22,539 nucleotides of DNA, taken from Welwitschia mirabilis. Taxonomy: Eukaryota; Gnetophyta; Gnetopsida; Welwitschiales. The DNA is taken from NCBI GenBank assembly GCA_051453625.1, contig JBOZIK010000001.1:113238022-113260560 (forward strand), written 5' to 3'. Position numbers and translations under genes: made by a program. Numbering within the stretch: the stretch's first letter is position 1; the number at the start of each line of letters is the position of its first letter. This document shows positions 1-9,010 of this stretch, one piece after another. Below the pieces are notes generated by a model. The model did not search any database and had not been told where the DNA came from. It saw only the letters and a program-made list of their open reading frames with translations.

Positions 1-1068
1 GAAGATGATGATGATGATGAAAGCTACTCAGATCAAGAATTAGACAAAGATAGAAGGTTGTCTTTTATGGCATTTGTGTCATCTCTTAAGGATGATCCTA
101 GCACAATAGAGATTGATGATTTGGATATGATCAATGAAGAAGAGAATGAGTTAGAAGAAACATGTCAGGAGTTATATGAGAAGTGTGAAAATCTAGATAA
201 GAAGATAAATTAATTAAACAAAACAGTGAAAACTATCATCAAAGAAAAGAAAGAATTAAAAGAGAAATATAATGTGCTAAAATCTGATAAAACTAATCTG
301 ATTTATCAAGTAAAATATCTTTCTTTTTTGGTCAATAAATTATTTGGTAGCTCTTCNNNNNNNNNNNNNNNNNNNNNNNNNNNNNNNNNNNNNNNNNNNN
401 NNNNNNNNNNNNNNNNNNNNNNNNNNNNNNNNNNNNNNNNNNNNNNNNNNNNNNNNNNNNNNNNNNNNNNNNNNNNNNNNNNNNNNNNNNNNNNNNNNNN
501 NNNNNNNNNNNNNNNNNNNNNNNNNNNNNNNNNNNNNNNNNNNNNNNNNNNNNNNNNNNNNNNNNNNNNNNNNNNNNNNNNNNNNNNNNNNNNNNNNNNN
601 NNNNNNNNNNNNNNNNNNNNNNNNNNNNNNNNNNNNNNNNNNNNNNNNNNNNNNNNNNNNNNNNNNNNNNNNNNNNNNNNNNNNNNNNNNNNNNNNNNNN
701 NNNNNNNNNNNNNNNNNNNNNNNNNNNNNNNNNNNNNNNNNNNNNNNNNNNNNNNNNNNNNNNNNNNNNNNNNNNNNNNNNNNNNNNNNNNNNNNNNNNN
801 NNNNNNNNNNNNNNNNNNNNNNNNNNNNNNNNNNNNNNNNNNNNNNNNNNNNNNNNNNNNNNNNNNNNNNNNNNNNNNNNNNNNNNNNNNNNNNNNNNNN
901 NNNNNNNNNNNNNNNNNNNNNNNNNNNNNNNNNNNNNNNNNNNNNNNNNNNNNNNNNNNNNNNNNNNNNNNNNNNNNNNNNNNNNNNNNNNNNAATAATG
1001 TGTATAGAGTAGATTCTAAATTGATTGATCAATCATTTTATGTAAATTATGATGTTAGGCAATCTTAA
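1..1068 (+). pseudogene. Copia-type LTR retrotransposon gag, C-terminal part (broken)
   Basis: Frame 1 reads an aspartate/glutamate-rich linker (codons 1-20, a GAT run), then a motif FMAFVSS, then a Glu/Lys/Leu heptad-rich stretch typical of a coiled coil (NELEETCQELYEKCENL and onward). One in-frame TAA at 211-213 interrupts it, and the same frame then stays open to the gap at 357. Beyond the 637-N gap the frame resumes with a short piece containing RVDSKLIDQSFYV and stops at 1066-1068. Plant SIRE/Maximus-like Copia gag proteins have this order: zinc knuckle, acidic stretch, MAF-like motif, long coiled coil. The zinc knuckle and capsid region would lie upstream of the window. Gag would package element RNA in cytoplasmic particles, but this copy cannot make the full protein. 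The lineage is inferred from composition and motif order, not from a search. Confidence 0.7.
357..993. other. Sized assembly gap, 637 N
   Basis: This is a run of 637 N inside the gag relic. It has no flank duplication, so it looks like a size-estimated gap. It is too short to hide a pol region, which needs roughly 3-4 kb. Confidence 0.95.
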
Positions 1069-1357
1069 TGAAACTAAACATTTTTTGGTAAATTTTGATG
1101 CAATACCCCATGTTTTTAATCTAATTGTCAATCATGAAAATGATTTGGGAGTTTAGTTGTCATCCCTTGACTGATTACAGGGTGGTTAACTAGATCTATG
1201 ATTTGGTCAATCAGATGTAATTGGTTGACTAGCCTAAAAGCCTTATTGCTTGGATCCCTTCTAGTACTATAGATCCATGTCTCAATTGATTGACTGGAAC
1301 CTCAAGTGGTCAATTAAACAAGGCGGATTATAGTATGGAAGTATAGTTGGTGAACCT
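1069..1357. other. Non-coding stretch with degenerate TTGACYRG words
   Basis: No frame is open here. From about 1160 to 1320 the words tgactgatt, gttaactaga, ggtcaatcaga, gttgactag, gattgactgg and ggtcaatta recur. They resemble the word family that fills the LTR at 4480-4990. This is either internal non-coding sequence of the same element or a remnant of a related LTR, and I cannot tell which. Confidence 0.5.
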
Positions 1358-1562
1358 NNNNNNNNNNNNNNNNNNNNNNNNNNNNNNNNNNNNNNNNNNN
1401 NNNNNNNNNNNNNNNNNNNNNNNNNNNNNNNNNNNNNNNNNNNNNNNNNNNNNNNNNNNNNNNNNNNNNNNNNNNNNNNNNNNNNNNNNNNNNNNNNNNN
1501 NNNNNNNNNNNNNNNNNNNNNNNNNNNNNNNNNNNNNNNNNNNNNNNNNNNNNNNNNNNNNN
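1358..1562. other. Sized assembly gap, 205 N
   Basis: A run of 205 N between the non-coding stretch and the first Transposase_32-like relic. The flanks do not match each other. Confidence 0.95.
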
Positions 1563-1802
1563 GAAGAGTAAAGGAGGCTTCTTCTAGGGATCCATCTATC
1601 TTCTACTAATAAATATCAGAGGAGGATATTAATAAGTTTTCTGAGAAGTTTGAGAAGAAGGCAGTGTGCTAGAAGCACTCTATAGCTACTTCAGAGCTCA
1701 AGGAGCTCAGGGAAGTTATCTAACTCCTAAGAAATAAGGATCTTGATCACTTTTAGATGTCTCTAATTTTACCTATCCTTTTCTTACTAGAATGTTTTAT
1801 TC

Positions 1803-1871
1803 NNNNNNNNNNNNNNNNNNNNNNNNNNNNNNNNNNNNNNNNNNNNNNNNNNNNNNNNNNNNNNNNNNNNN
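1803..1871. other. Sized assembly gap, 69 N, inside copy 1
   Basis: A run of 69 N. Copy 2 has exactly 69 bases (2940-3008) between the matching flanks, with a constant offset of 1137. The gap size is therefore exact, and the missing sequence is probably a near match of 2940-3008. Confidence 0.9.
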
Positions 1872-2546
1872 AGTCAAACTTACTTTAGAGCTGACTGATC
1901 TTCCAAGGGGGGACTATTAAGAGTTTTGGACTCTTCAAGACATCATGGAAGATAAGCCTGTGGTTATCAAAGAGCTTTGTGGTAATATTCATACTTGGAA
2001 TCACACTTTGTCTACTTCCTTGTTGACTATAGAATACGGCTTTATTCATTTGATTTTCATCTATAACTTCTTACCCTTAATTTATTATCATGATGATGTC
2101 TCTTACTATTGAGCCAATCTGATGTATTTAGTAGGGACTGAGCATTCTATAGATGCTCCTGCCATAATACTGAAGAATATGGTTTTACAACTAGAGTATC
2201 ATAGAACTAGGGCTTTACCCTACTTTGTGCTTATCACAAGTATTTGCCATTACTTCCATGTTACTTTTCATCTAAAGTTGGAAACCCTCTAGCCTATGAA
2301 ATCCATTGCACATGTGATCCTCTCTCACATGGATATTTTTGTCCCCTCTAAGAAGTATTCAAAATCTCCTTCTCCAAAGAAAGCCTCTCCTAATAAGACC
2401 CTCTCATATCTAAGATGGATTAACTTCTATACCAGACACATGAAGGAAGACTTCATTGCAGCTGGTTATGATATTGCTAATACCTTAGCAGAAGCCACTA
2501 GTTCACTTGAATAGGAGGTGATGAAGAAGAATCAGAGAAAGACTTT

Positions 2547-2559
2547 GAAGAAGAAGAAG

Positions 2560-2589
<30 letters not shown>
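2547..2589 (+). repeat. (GAA)n microsatellite, copy 1
   Basis: An uninterrupted 43-base GAA/AAG run encodes the poly-glutamate tail of the relic in its ancestral frame, and poly-lysine in the shifted frame. The matching run in copy 2 is shorter and broken by two TAA triplets. Confidence 0.95.
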
Positions 2590-2591
<2 letters not shown>

Positions 2592-2794
2592 GAAGAGAAG
2601 GAGTATGATTAGAAATTTTTTTCAGATTATGTTTTTCTTTTTTTCTTTGTTATTGATGTCAAAAGAGAGAGAATTAGTTATGTGTTATTTTATGTATTGT
2701 TTTTATGATTTCAATTACATGCTCTTAATAAGTGCTTCTAGTTTGTAATGCTTGTATTTTCACTTTGTAATGGTTTCCTATATCTAATGAAATG

Positions 2795-2894
2795 NNNNNN
2801 NNNNNNNNNNNNNNNNNNNNNNNNNNNNNNNNNNNNNNNNNNNNNNNNNNNNNNNNNNNNNNNNNNNNNNNNNNNNNNNNNNNNNNNNNNNNNN
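2795..2894. other. 100-N scaffold gap between duplicated flanks (A)
   Basis: Exactly 100 N. The 1037 bases before it (1758-2794) match the 1027 bases after it (2895-3921) end to end, so the two contigs overlap in sequence. Confidence 0.95.
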
Positions 2895-3783
2895 TGTCTC
2901 TAGTTTTACCTATCCTTTCATTACTAGAATGTTTTATTCTAATGCTTCTTTTGATCATGATACCATAACCCTTGAAACCCTTGTTTTAGAAAAGTAGATA
3001 AGAGTGATAGTCAAACTTAGTTTAGAGCTTACTGATCTTCTAAGGGGGAAATATTAAGAGTTTTGAACTCTTCAAGACACCATGGAAGACAAGCCTGTGG
3101 TTATCAGAGAGATTTGTGGTAAGATTCATACTTGGAATCACACTTTGTCTACTTCCTTGTTGACTACAAAATACGGCTTTATTCATTTGATTTTCATCTA
3201 TAACTTCTTACCCTTAATTGATCATCATGATGATGTCTCTTACTATTGAACCTATCTGATGTATTTAGTAGGGACTGAGCATTCTATAGATGCTCTTGCC
3301 TTAATACTAAAGAATATGGTTTTACAACTAGAGTATCATAGAACTAGGACTTTACCCTACTTTGTGCTTATCACAAGTATTTGCCATTACTTTCATGTTA
3401 CTTTTCATCTAAAGTTGGAGACCCTCTAACCTATGAAATCCATTGCACATGTGATCTTCTTTCACATGCATATTTTTTTCCCCTCTAAGAAGTCTTCAAA
3501 ATCTCCTTCTTCAAAGAAAGCCTCTCCTGATAAGACCCTCTTATATCTGAGATGGATTAACTCCTATACTAGACACATGAAGGAAGCCCTCATTGTAGCT
3601 GGTTATGATATTGCTGATACCTCAGCAAAAGCCACTAGTTCAGCTTGAACAGGAGGTGATGAAGAAGAATCAGAGAAAGACTTTGAAGAAGAAGAAGAAG
3701 AAGAATAAGAAGAATAAGAAGAGAAGGAGTATGATTATAAATTTTTTTCAGATTATGTTTTTCTTTTTTTTCTTTGTTATTGA
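2895..3783 (+). pseudogene. Putative plant transposon protein (Transposase_32-like) relic, copy 2
   Basis: Frame 1 runs without a net frameshift from about 2911 to 3783, interrupted only by stops at 2995, 3055, 3064, 3247, 3427, 3646, 3706 and 3715. In order it shows TRMFYSNASFDHDTITLE, LSLELTDLLRG, IHTWNHTLSTSLLTTKYGF, YNFLPLIDHHDDVSYY, LVGTEHSIDALALILKNMV, RTLPYFVLITSICHYF, the segment from 3433 ending in a Lys/Ser-rich block, and an acidic GGDEEESEKDFEEE tail. This is the fullest view of the Transposase_32-like relic. Stops at 3055, 3247 and 3427 are shared with copy 1, so the parent sequence was already dead. The stop at 3064 is TGA where copy 1 has TGG. It lies between the Copia-type gag tail and the LTR, an unusual place for this ORF. 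Identification is by motif layout. Confidence 0.65.
3685..3726 (+). repeat. Interrupted (GAA)n microsatellite, copy 2
   Basis: Seven GAA triplets are followed by TAA, two GAA, TAA and GAA/GAG. It encodes the acidic tail in the ancestral frame, and both TAA triplets are stops in that frame. Confidence 0.9.
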
Positions 3784-3949
3784 TGTCAAAAGAGAGAGAA
3801 TTAGTTATGTTTTATTTTATGTATTGTTTTTATGATTTTAATTACATGCTCTTAATAAGTGCTTATAGTTTGTAATGCTTGTATTTTCACTTTGTAATGG
3901 TTTCCTATATCTAATGAAATGCACTTTTTAACTTTAGCACAAAATATTG

Positions 3950-3999
3950 TGTCATTTGGTATCCTAAAACTACTTGTCATTTGATATCCTAAAACTACT
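3950..3999 (+). repeat. 25-bp tandem pair
   Basis: Two adjacent 25-base units at 3950-3974 and 3975-3999 share the core atcctaaaactact and differ at one position (g/a). A shortened third start (tgtgc) follows. It lies in the non-coding stretch between the broken ORF and the polypurine tract. Confidence 0.9.
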
Positions 4000-4246
4000 T
4001 GTGCTTTTCAAAATTATATATGTTAAAATTCTTTTCTTGTGACATTTAAAAATAAATTAGAATTTATGACTTCTAACTCAATGTTAAATAAGTGCTCATG
4101 TTCACATCATGTCTATCATAAAGTTTTATTATTTCAAATCTTAAATGTGCATATTAAATTATTTCAATTAGAGCATAAAATTTGTTTGTTTAAAATGCTT
4201 TCGCTTGTTTTAAATTATAATATTATTTTACAAATAAACATTTTAT
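4000..4246. other. AT-rich stretch without a recognisable gene
   Basis: A 69-codon open frame (4039-4248) lies here, but its residue composition simply follows the AT-rich sequence and no motif is visible. I treat it as chance, as untranslated element sequence before the polypurine tract. Confidence 0.5.
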
Positions 4247-4254
4247 AAGGGGGA
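4247..4254 (+). promoter_or_regulatory. Upstream polypurine-tract-like run
   Basis: The run aaggggga lies 55 bases before the main tract. SIRE-like Copia elements often carry a second purine run ahead of the true PPT, which fits here. It could also be chance. Confidence 0.4.
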
Positions 4255-4309
4255 TTTTTTCTATGAGTTATAATTTTATCACAATTAAGTATTATTTGCC
4301 ATTAATGTC

Positions 4310-4320
4310 AAATGGGAAAA
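4310..4320 (+). promoter_or_regulatory. Polypurine tract (decayed) before 3' LTR
   Basis: The run aaatgggaaaa ends one base before the TGTTTGACTATG that begins the LTR. Functional Copia tracts of this type read like aaagggggaga. The PPT primes plus-strand DNA synthesis. Decay to a mixed A/G tract with one T fits the age of the element. Confidence 0.55.
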
Positions 4321-4388
4321 TTGTTTGACTATGTTTTACCAATTGATGTTAAACTAATATTTTCTGTATAGCAAATTTTGTGTATTTT

Positions 4389-6224
4389 GTGCAAAAGATG
4401 TTAAGTTATTTATAGTCGAAAGATGAAACTAAAATGATCAAATTCTGAGCTTAGAAACCTATTAGTTCATTTATCCTCAAGGTGGGGTTGATCAAATTTT
4501 TAAGGGATCAACCATATCTAAAGTATATTGAAGAAATGAACTACATCTAAAGGGGTTAGCCTATAACCTAGAGAACTAATATCCCTGAAGCAAATGGAAA
4601 GGGATCGATCAGATCTATATGGGGTTAATCAGATTTGAGAACCTAAGAAACAATACTTCAAGACTGAATGACAAGGGATTGACTAGACCTATGAGGGATT
4701 AACTGCACCTGAGCACCGTGTAGTAGGTACACCTAAAATGATTATCATGGGATTGATCAAACACCTAAAGGCGTTGATCAGACTCAATGCAGGAAACTAG
4801 AAATATTTTTTTATCAGAGGAGTGGGTGACCAGATGAATTATGGGTGACTGAACTATGGTCAACCAGACCTAGATGGGGTTGATCGGATAGGAAGCTGTA
4901 AGAAATTGGGATGACCAAATTTCTCTCTCAAGCATCTTTATAAAGCATAGCACTACATGCGGTCGATTAGATTTTTGTGAGGTTGACCGGATGAGTGTAA
5001 ATAAAATTTTTTTAAATGTTATGTATTCATTATGTAGCTATTAGGTAGTCATTTTCTAGTCACTTATAGCCATTGGAGGTGCATTTCAAATGTAATAAAC
5101 TTTAAAAGCCTTACAAGATAAATAGCTAAGCCATGGATAACAATAGGAGATTTCTAAAACCTCACTCATTTGGTAAAATCTATTGGATTTGGAAGATCAA
5201 GCATTGGATTTGTATGATCATCACTATTGTATCTTATCATCATTATGTCTAACTAAANNNNNNNNNNNNNNNNNNNNNNNNNNNNNNNNNNNNNNNNNNN
5301 NNNNNNNNNNNNNNNNNNNNNNNNNNNNNNNNNNNNNNNNNNNNNNNNNNNNNNNNNGTGCAAAAGATGTTAAGTTATTTATAGTCGAAAGATGAAACTA
5401 AAATGATCAAATTCTGAGCTTAGAAACCTATTAGGTCATTTATCCTTAAGATGGGGTTAACCAAATTTTTAAAGGGTCAACCATACCTAAAGTATACAGA
5501 AGAAATGAACTACATCTAGAGGGGTTAGCCTATAACCTAGAGAACTAATATACCTGAACCAAATGAAAAGGGATCGATCAGATCTATATGGGGTTAATCA
5601 GATTTAAAACCTAAGAAACAATACTCCTAGACTGAATGACAAGGGATTGACTAGACCTATGAGGGGTTGACTGCACCTGAGCACCGTGTAGCTGGTACAT
5701 CTAAAATGATTATTATGGGATTGACCAAACACCTAAAGGGGTTGATCAGACTCAATGCAGGAAACTAGAAATATTTTTTTATCAGAGAAGTGGGCGACCG
5801 GATGAATTATGGATGACCGAACTGTGATCAACTAGACCTAGATGGGGTTGACCGGATAGAAAGCTGTAAGAAATTGGGATGACTGAATTTCTCTCTTAAG
5901 CATCTTTATAAATCATAGCACTACATGCGATCGATCGGATTTTTGTGAGGTTGACTGGATGAGTGTAAATAAAATTTTTTTAAATGTTATGTATTCGTTA
6001 TGTAGCTATTAGGTAGTCATTTTCTAGTCACTTATAGCCATTGGAGGTGTATTTCAAATGTAATAAACTTTAAAAGCCTTACAAGATAAATAGCTAAGCC
6101 ATGGATAAAATAGGAGATTTCTGGAACCTCACTCATTTGGTAAAATCTATTAGATTTGGAGGATCAAGCATTGGATTTGTATGATCATCACTATTGTATC
6201 TTATCATCATTATGTCTAACTAAA
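4389..6224 (+). repeat. Direct duplication 4389-5257 / 5358-6224 inside the LTR
   Basis: The 869 bases before the 100-N gap match the 867 bases after it from first to last base. Over roughly the first 650 bases I counted about 44 substitutions by hand, about four-fifths of them transitions, plus a small indel. The left copy stops exactly at the gap and the right copy starts exactly after it, which is the geometry of overlapping contig ends. Confidence 0.9.
5258..5357. other. 100-N scaffold gap between duplicated flanks (B)
   Basis: Exactly 100 N inside the LTR. It has the same dovetail flank duplication as the other four 100-N gaps. Confidence 0.95.
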
Positions 6225-6386
6225 GGAGATCTACTATTAGCATGCATACTACATTTTAAGGTTAGATCTAGAGATTCAATTGTCTTACTTTTATAGAAGG
6301 AGAGCTCCATCAAATGTACTGATTCTAAAATAAGTGATACCTATGCTTTTGAGGCATCAGTTCATCACTACTTTTTTTTGTGAAAG

Positions 6387-6556
6387 GTTGAGACTAAGCC
6401 TTAAAAAGTCCATTTTAGAGGTTGAGACTAAGCCTTGAAAGTATATTCTAGAGGTTAAGATTAAGCCTTGAAAAGTTCATTTTAGAGGTTGAGACTAAGC
6501 CTTGAAAAGTCCATTCTATAGGTTGAGACTTAGCCTGGAAACGTCCATTTATAAAG
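6387..6556 (+). repeat. 34-bp tandem array in the LTR, five units
   Basis: Units start at 6387, 6421, 6454, 6488 and 6522 and are 33-35 bases long. Each carries gttgagactaagcctt followed by an aaagtccatt-like part, and a partial sixth unit (gttacaagtgaacctgg) follows. It lies upstream of the TATA-like box, where U3 enhancer-type repeats are common. A regulatory role is inference. Confidence 0.9.
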
Positions 6557-6659
6557 GTTACAAGTGAACCTGGAATACTTGGTGAAGTAACTAAGTTCCA
6601 AGATCTAGCTTGAGGATAAGCTGATCATTGAGAGTGAAGTAGGGGATTTTCTGAACCAC

Positions 6660-6666
6660 TATAAAT
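6660..6666 (+). promoter_or_regulatory. TATA-like box of the LTR
   Basis: tataaat lies in the context ccactataaatcc, about 200 bases before the proposed LTR end. This is a plausible U3/R boundary promoter of a Copia LTR. It is decayed and there is no evidence of activity. Confidence 0.45.
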
Positions 6667-6862
6667 CCAGCTTGCATCAAATTAGTATTTTTATGCTTTT
6701 AGTTTTTGGTTCTTTACTTTCATTATTTCCTCTTACTATGCATATTCTAGATTAGTTCAAATTTTGGTATGCAAGTTTTTATTTCAGTTTGAATTTATTT
6801 AAAATATTGTTTGGAATTTTTAAATAATCTATTCATTCCCCCTAGGGTTCTTGATCCTATCA

Positions 6863-7189
6863 ACTTTAAATTCAAGTTAAATAAGATTATTCTCTCAAAT
6901 TTTCAAATAAGGGTATTTCCATAAGAGAATTAAATACATAATTCATGATCTATCCAAAATTGTCTTAAAGTGATTAAAGAAGATGTTGAACTTGCATAGG
7001 GAATATCAACATAACATTTTTTTAAAACCCATCAAAAATAATTCAAACTTAAAAATTTTAAATAATTATAAATATAGTCATCAATATTATACCAATGTAG
7101 TCACCATGATATCTAAATAGATATATGTCAAACTCAATAGATGTTAAATCAAAACTTTTCTTAAAACATTTAACTATGAGACAATTACT
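6863..7189. other. AT-rich sequence with nothing recognisable
   Basis: This is the flank after the proposed LTR end. I see no open frame, RNA gene or repeat unit, only A/T-rich sequence. Confidence 0.6.
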
Positions 7190-9010
7190 GTAATTTCCCA
7201 ACCATAACTTAAGGCATCCAAACAAATAACCTAATTACATCATAACATCTAATACATCCAAATAAATGATTTAATTACATCTAGTGTAAGGTTTAAAATC
7301 AAAATAAATGATTTAATTACACTTAAAGTAACCAACACACTCACCTAAATGAACAAATGTTAAAATGTTAAACTAAATTTCTTATGAAACATCACCACTA
7401 CAATTACCCAAACAAATACCTAGAACACCTAAGCAAATGATTTCATCACTAAGCAAATGATTTAGTTACCATTTTTGTAAAGATTTAAAATACACTACCA
7501 CTCTAAGGTAACCACTCTACCACTTCAAAGAAGACATGAAAGCCATCTAAGTAAATGATACTCACAATCTCCTTGAACCACAACTATAAGGCAGAGACCA
7601 TAATCATCCAAACTAATGACTTACAACTTCTTTAAATTATCATTTCAAAGAAAATTCCATAATCACCACCTAAATGATTTATTTACATTTATTGTGAGGC
7701 TGAAAAATCCAAATGTAAGGGTTTGAAATCCATAGTATTTATTAAAACATTCAGACAAATAACAACTTTGACCTTCTTCAACTATCCTTTCAAAACAATC
7801 ACCATGATCACCTAAGCGAATCATATCCATGATCTCCTTGGATTACCATTTCAAGGTAGCCATAATAACCCAAATAAATGATACTTATAATCTTATTGAA
7901 TTAACACTCTAAGGAATCCACTATAATCACCTACATAAATGATTTAGTTACATCCATTGTAAAGGTTTAAAACCTTAATCCTTCTTCTACTAAATCCCTT
8001 AGGGTCCACTACTACTCTAATGAAACTACCATGATAACTAAAATAATAATCATGTCATCCTCAAGCTAATACTCCAAGGCATCCCTCATGGCTACTTATT
8101 ACAAGATGTAAACCCCATAACCTTCTTAAACTACTATTCCATATTCCAAAACATCCTTTAACTACCTTCCCAAGTTTCAATGTTGGAAACCTAAAACCTT
8201 ATCTAAATAAATGATTTAAAAATTGTGATCAATCTTCTTAAAACTTGAAACTTGTGACATCTGTAAATTACTAACCCACCTTATTAGTATGAAGCTCAAA
8301 ACTCATGATCTCTTTAAATTATCACCTTACATGAATGTTTAAAATCCATGATCCTCCCTAATCTAATGTGAATTTAAAACTCATAACCTTCTCAGAGATT
8401 CAAAACCCATGACTTACTTGAAATAAATTAACATGTAGTTCAAAAACCTCAATCTACTCTATTACTTAAGGTCATTTAAAATCCACGAACCTCCACACCC
8501 ACCTCTATTATGAAATGTGAAGTTTGAAGTCTACTATCTACTTCAAGATTTAAAATCCATATCCTTAAACAATTAAAAACTATAATCTCCATAATCCCCT
8601 ATAGACAAAATGTTAGGTTTAAGGCTCATAATCTTAATTGAGATTTGAATCAATAACCTTCTTAAACTATCATGAAATATGATGTCAAAACCCACTTTCT
8701 TCTTGAACTATCATGTAGTGTAAAGTTCAAAACCCATGACCTTTTTGTTTTTTAAACTATCATGTATTATGAAGTTCAAAACTAATGACCTCCTCTAACC
8801 CAAGTTTTATCATCCAATATGAAATCCAAAACACTCAATCTTATTCACCACATAAAATTTGTCTAAAATGCACAATGTATTTTACCATCTAATGTAAAGA
8901 TTCCAAACCCATAACCCTTGAACTATTACTTACCTCCTTATTAAATTGTCACAATGTAAATTTCAAAACCCATAGCTCTTCTATCATATAAGTTTTTCTA
9001 CTAAGTATGC
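7190..9010. repeat. Degenerate tandem-like repeat region, about 40- and 60-bp spacing
   Basis: The word aaatgat(t/a), usually preceded by cacctaa, recurs at 7265, 7307, 7348, 7436 and 7456. It then recurs at about 7554, 7615 and 7673, and at about 7758, 7819, 7877 and 7938. Spacings are about 41 in the first part and 58-61 in the second, with one 85-base step. Shared downstream words are ctccttgaacta, atttcaagg and ccataatcac. From about 8290 a related word, ttcaaaacccatgacctt, recurs at irregular 25-60 base steps. The + strand has many C and few G (for example 17 C to 4 G in 7381-7440), and I found only three CpG in 7021-9300. This looks like an old, drifted satellite-like array. Confidence 0.6.

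Larger units (their letters stand above)
1563..2794 (+). pseudogene. Putative plant transposon protein (Transposase_32-like) relic, copy 1
   Basis: The reading begins in frame 2 (EEDINKFSEKFEKKAV), shifts near 1741-1750 to frame 1 (FTYPFLTRMFYS), and from 1873 stays in frame 1. Landmarks are LELTDLPRGDY, VSYY, LVGTEHSID, a basic/serine stretch (FVPSKKYSKSPSPKKASP) and an acidic tail over the GAA run. Stops interrupt it at 1918, 2110, 2290 and 2512. A one-base deletion after 2505, relative to copy 2, puts the acidic tail out of frame. The layout TRxFYSN, then LxLTDLxRG, then a helical block with a LPYFVLIT-type motif, then a Lys/Ser-rich and acidic end, is that of the plant Transposase_32 family, an ORF carried by plant retroelements whose biochemical role is not settled. 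N runs at 1803-1871 and 2795-2894 interrupt or end it. Family assignment is by eye. Confidence 0.6.
1758..3921 (+). repeat. Direct duplication 1758-2794 / 2895-3921 around a 100-N gap
   Basis: The copies share their whole length. In the 423-base block 1872-2294 versus 3009-3431 I counted 24 substitutions by hand (about 5.7%, 16 transitions and 8 transversions) and no indels. Copy 1 ends at the gap and copy 2 begins at it, which suggests overlapping contigs or misjoined repeat copies rather than a biological tandem. Confidence 0.9.
4322..6862 (+). mobile_element. 3' LTR of the decayed Copia-like element
   Basis: The LTR starts with TGTTTGACTATG right after the polypurine tract and probably ends at ...gatcctatCA (6862), giving TG...CA ends. 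It contains a block rich in decayed GGTCGACCGGAT-like words, a five-unit 34-bp array, a block around 6557-6660 and a TATA-like box at 6660. Counting the duplicated part once and ignoring the 100-N gap, its true length would be near 1.57 kb. The 5' LTR and target-site duplication cannot be checked because the 5' end lies outside the window. The first five bases after the end are acttt. Confidence 0.6.

Noticed and set aside
344-1032. Long open frames on both strands across the first N run
   Set aside because: They are open only because N codons are not stops. Apart from the frame-1 gag reading they contain almost no real residues.
3605-3835. 76-codon ORF rich in Lys and Phe
   Set aside because: It is the wrong frame through the GAA run and a T-rich stretch, overlapping the acidic tail of the Transposase_32-like relic.
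4039-4248. 69-codon ORF before the polypurine tract
   Set aside because: AT-driven composition, no motif, and no support from a second copy. It is expected by chance in such sequence.
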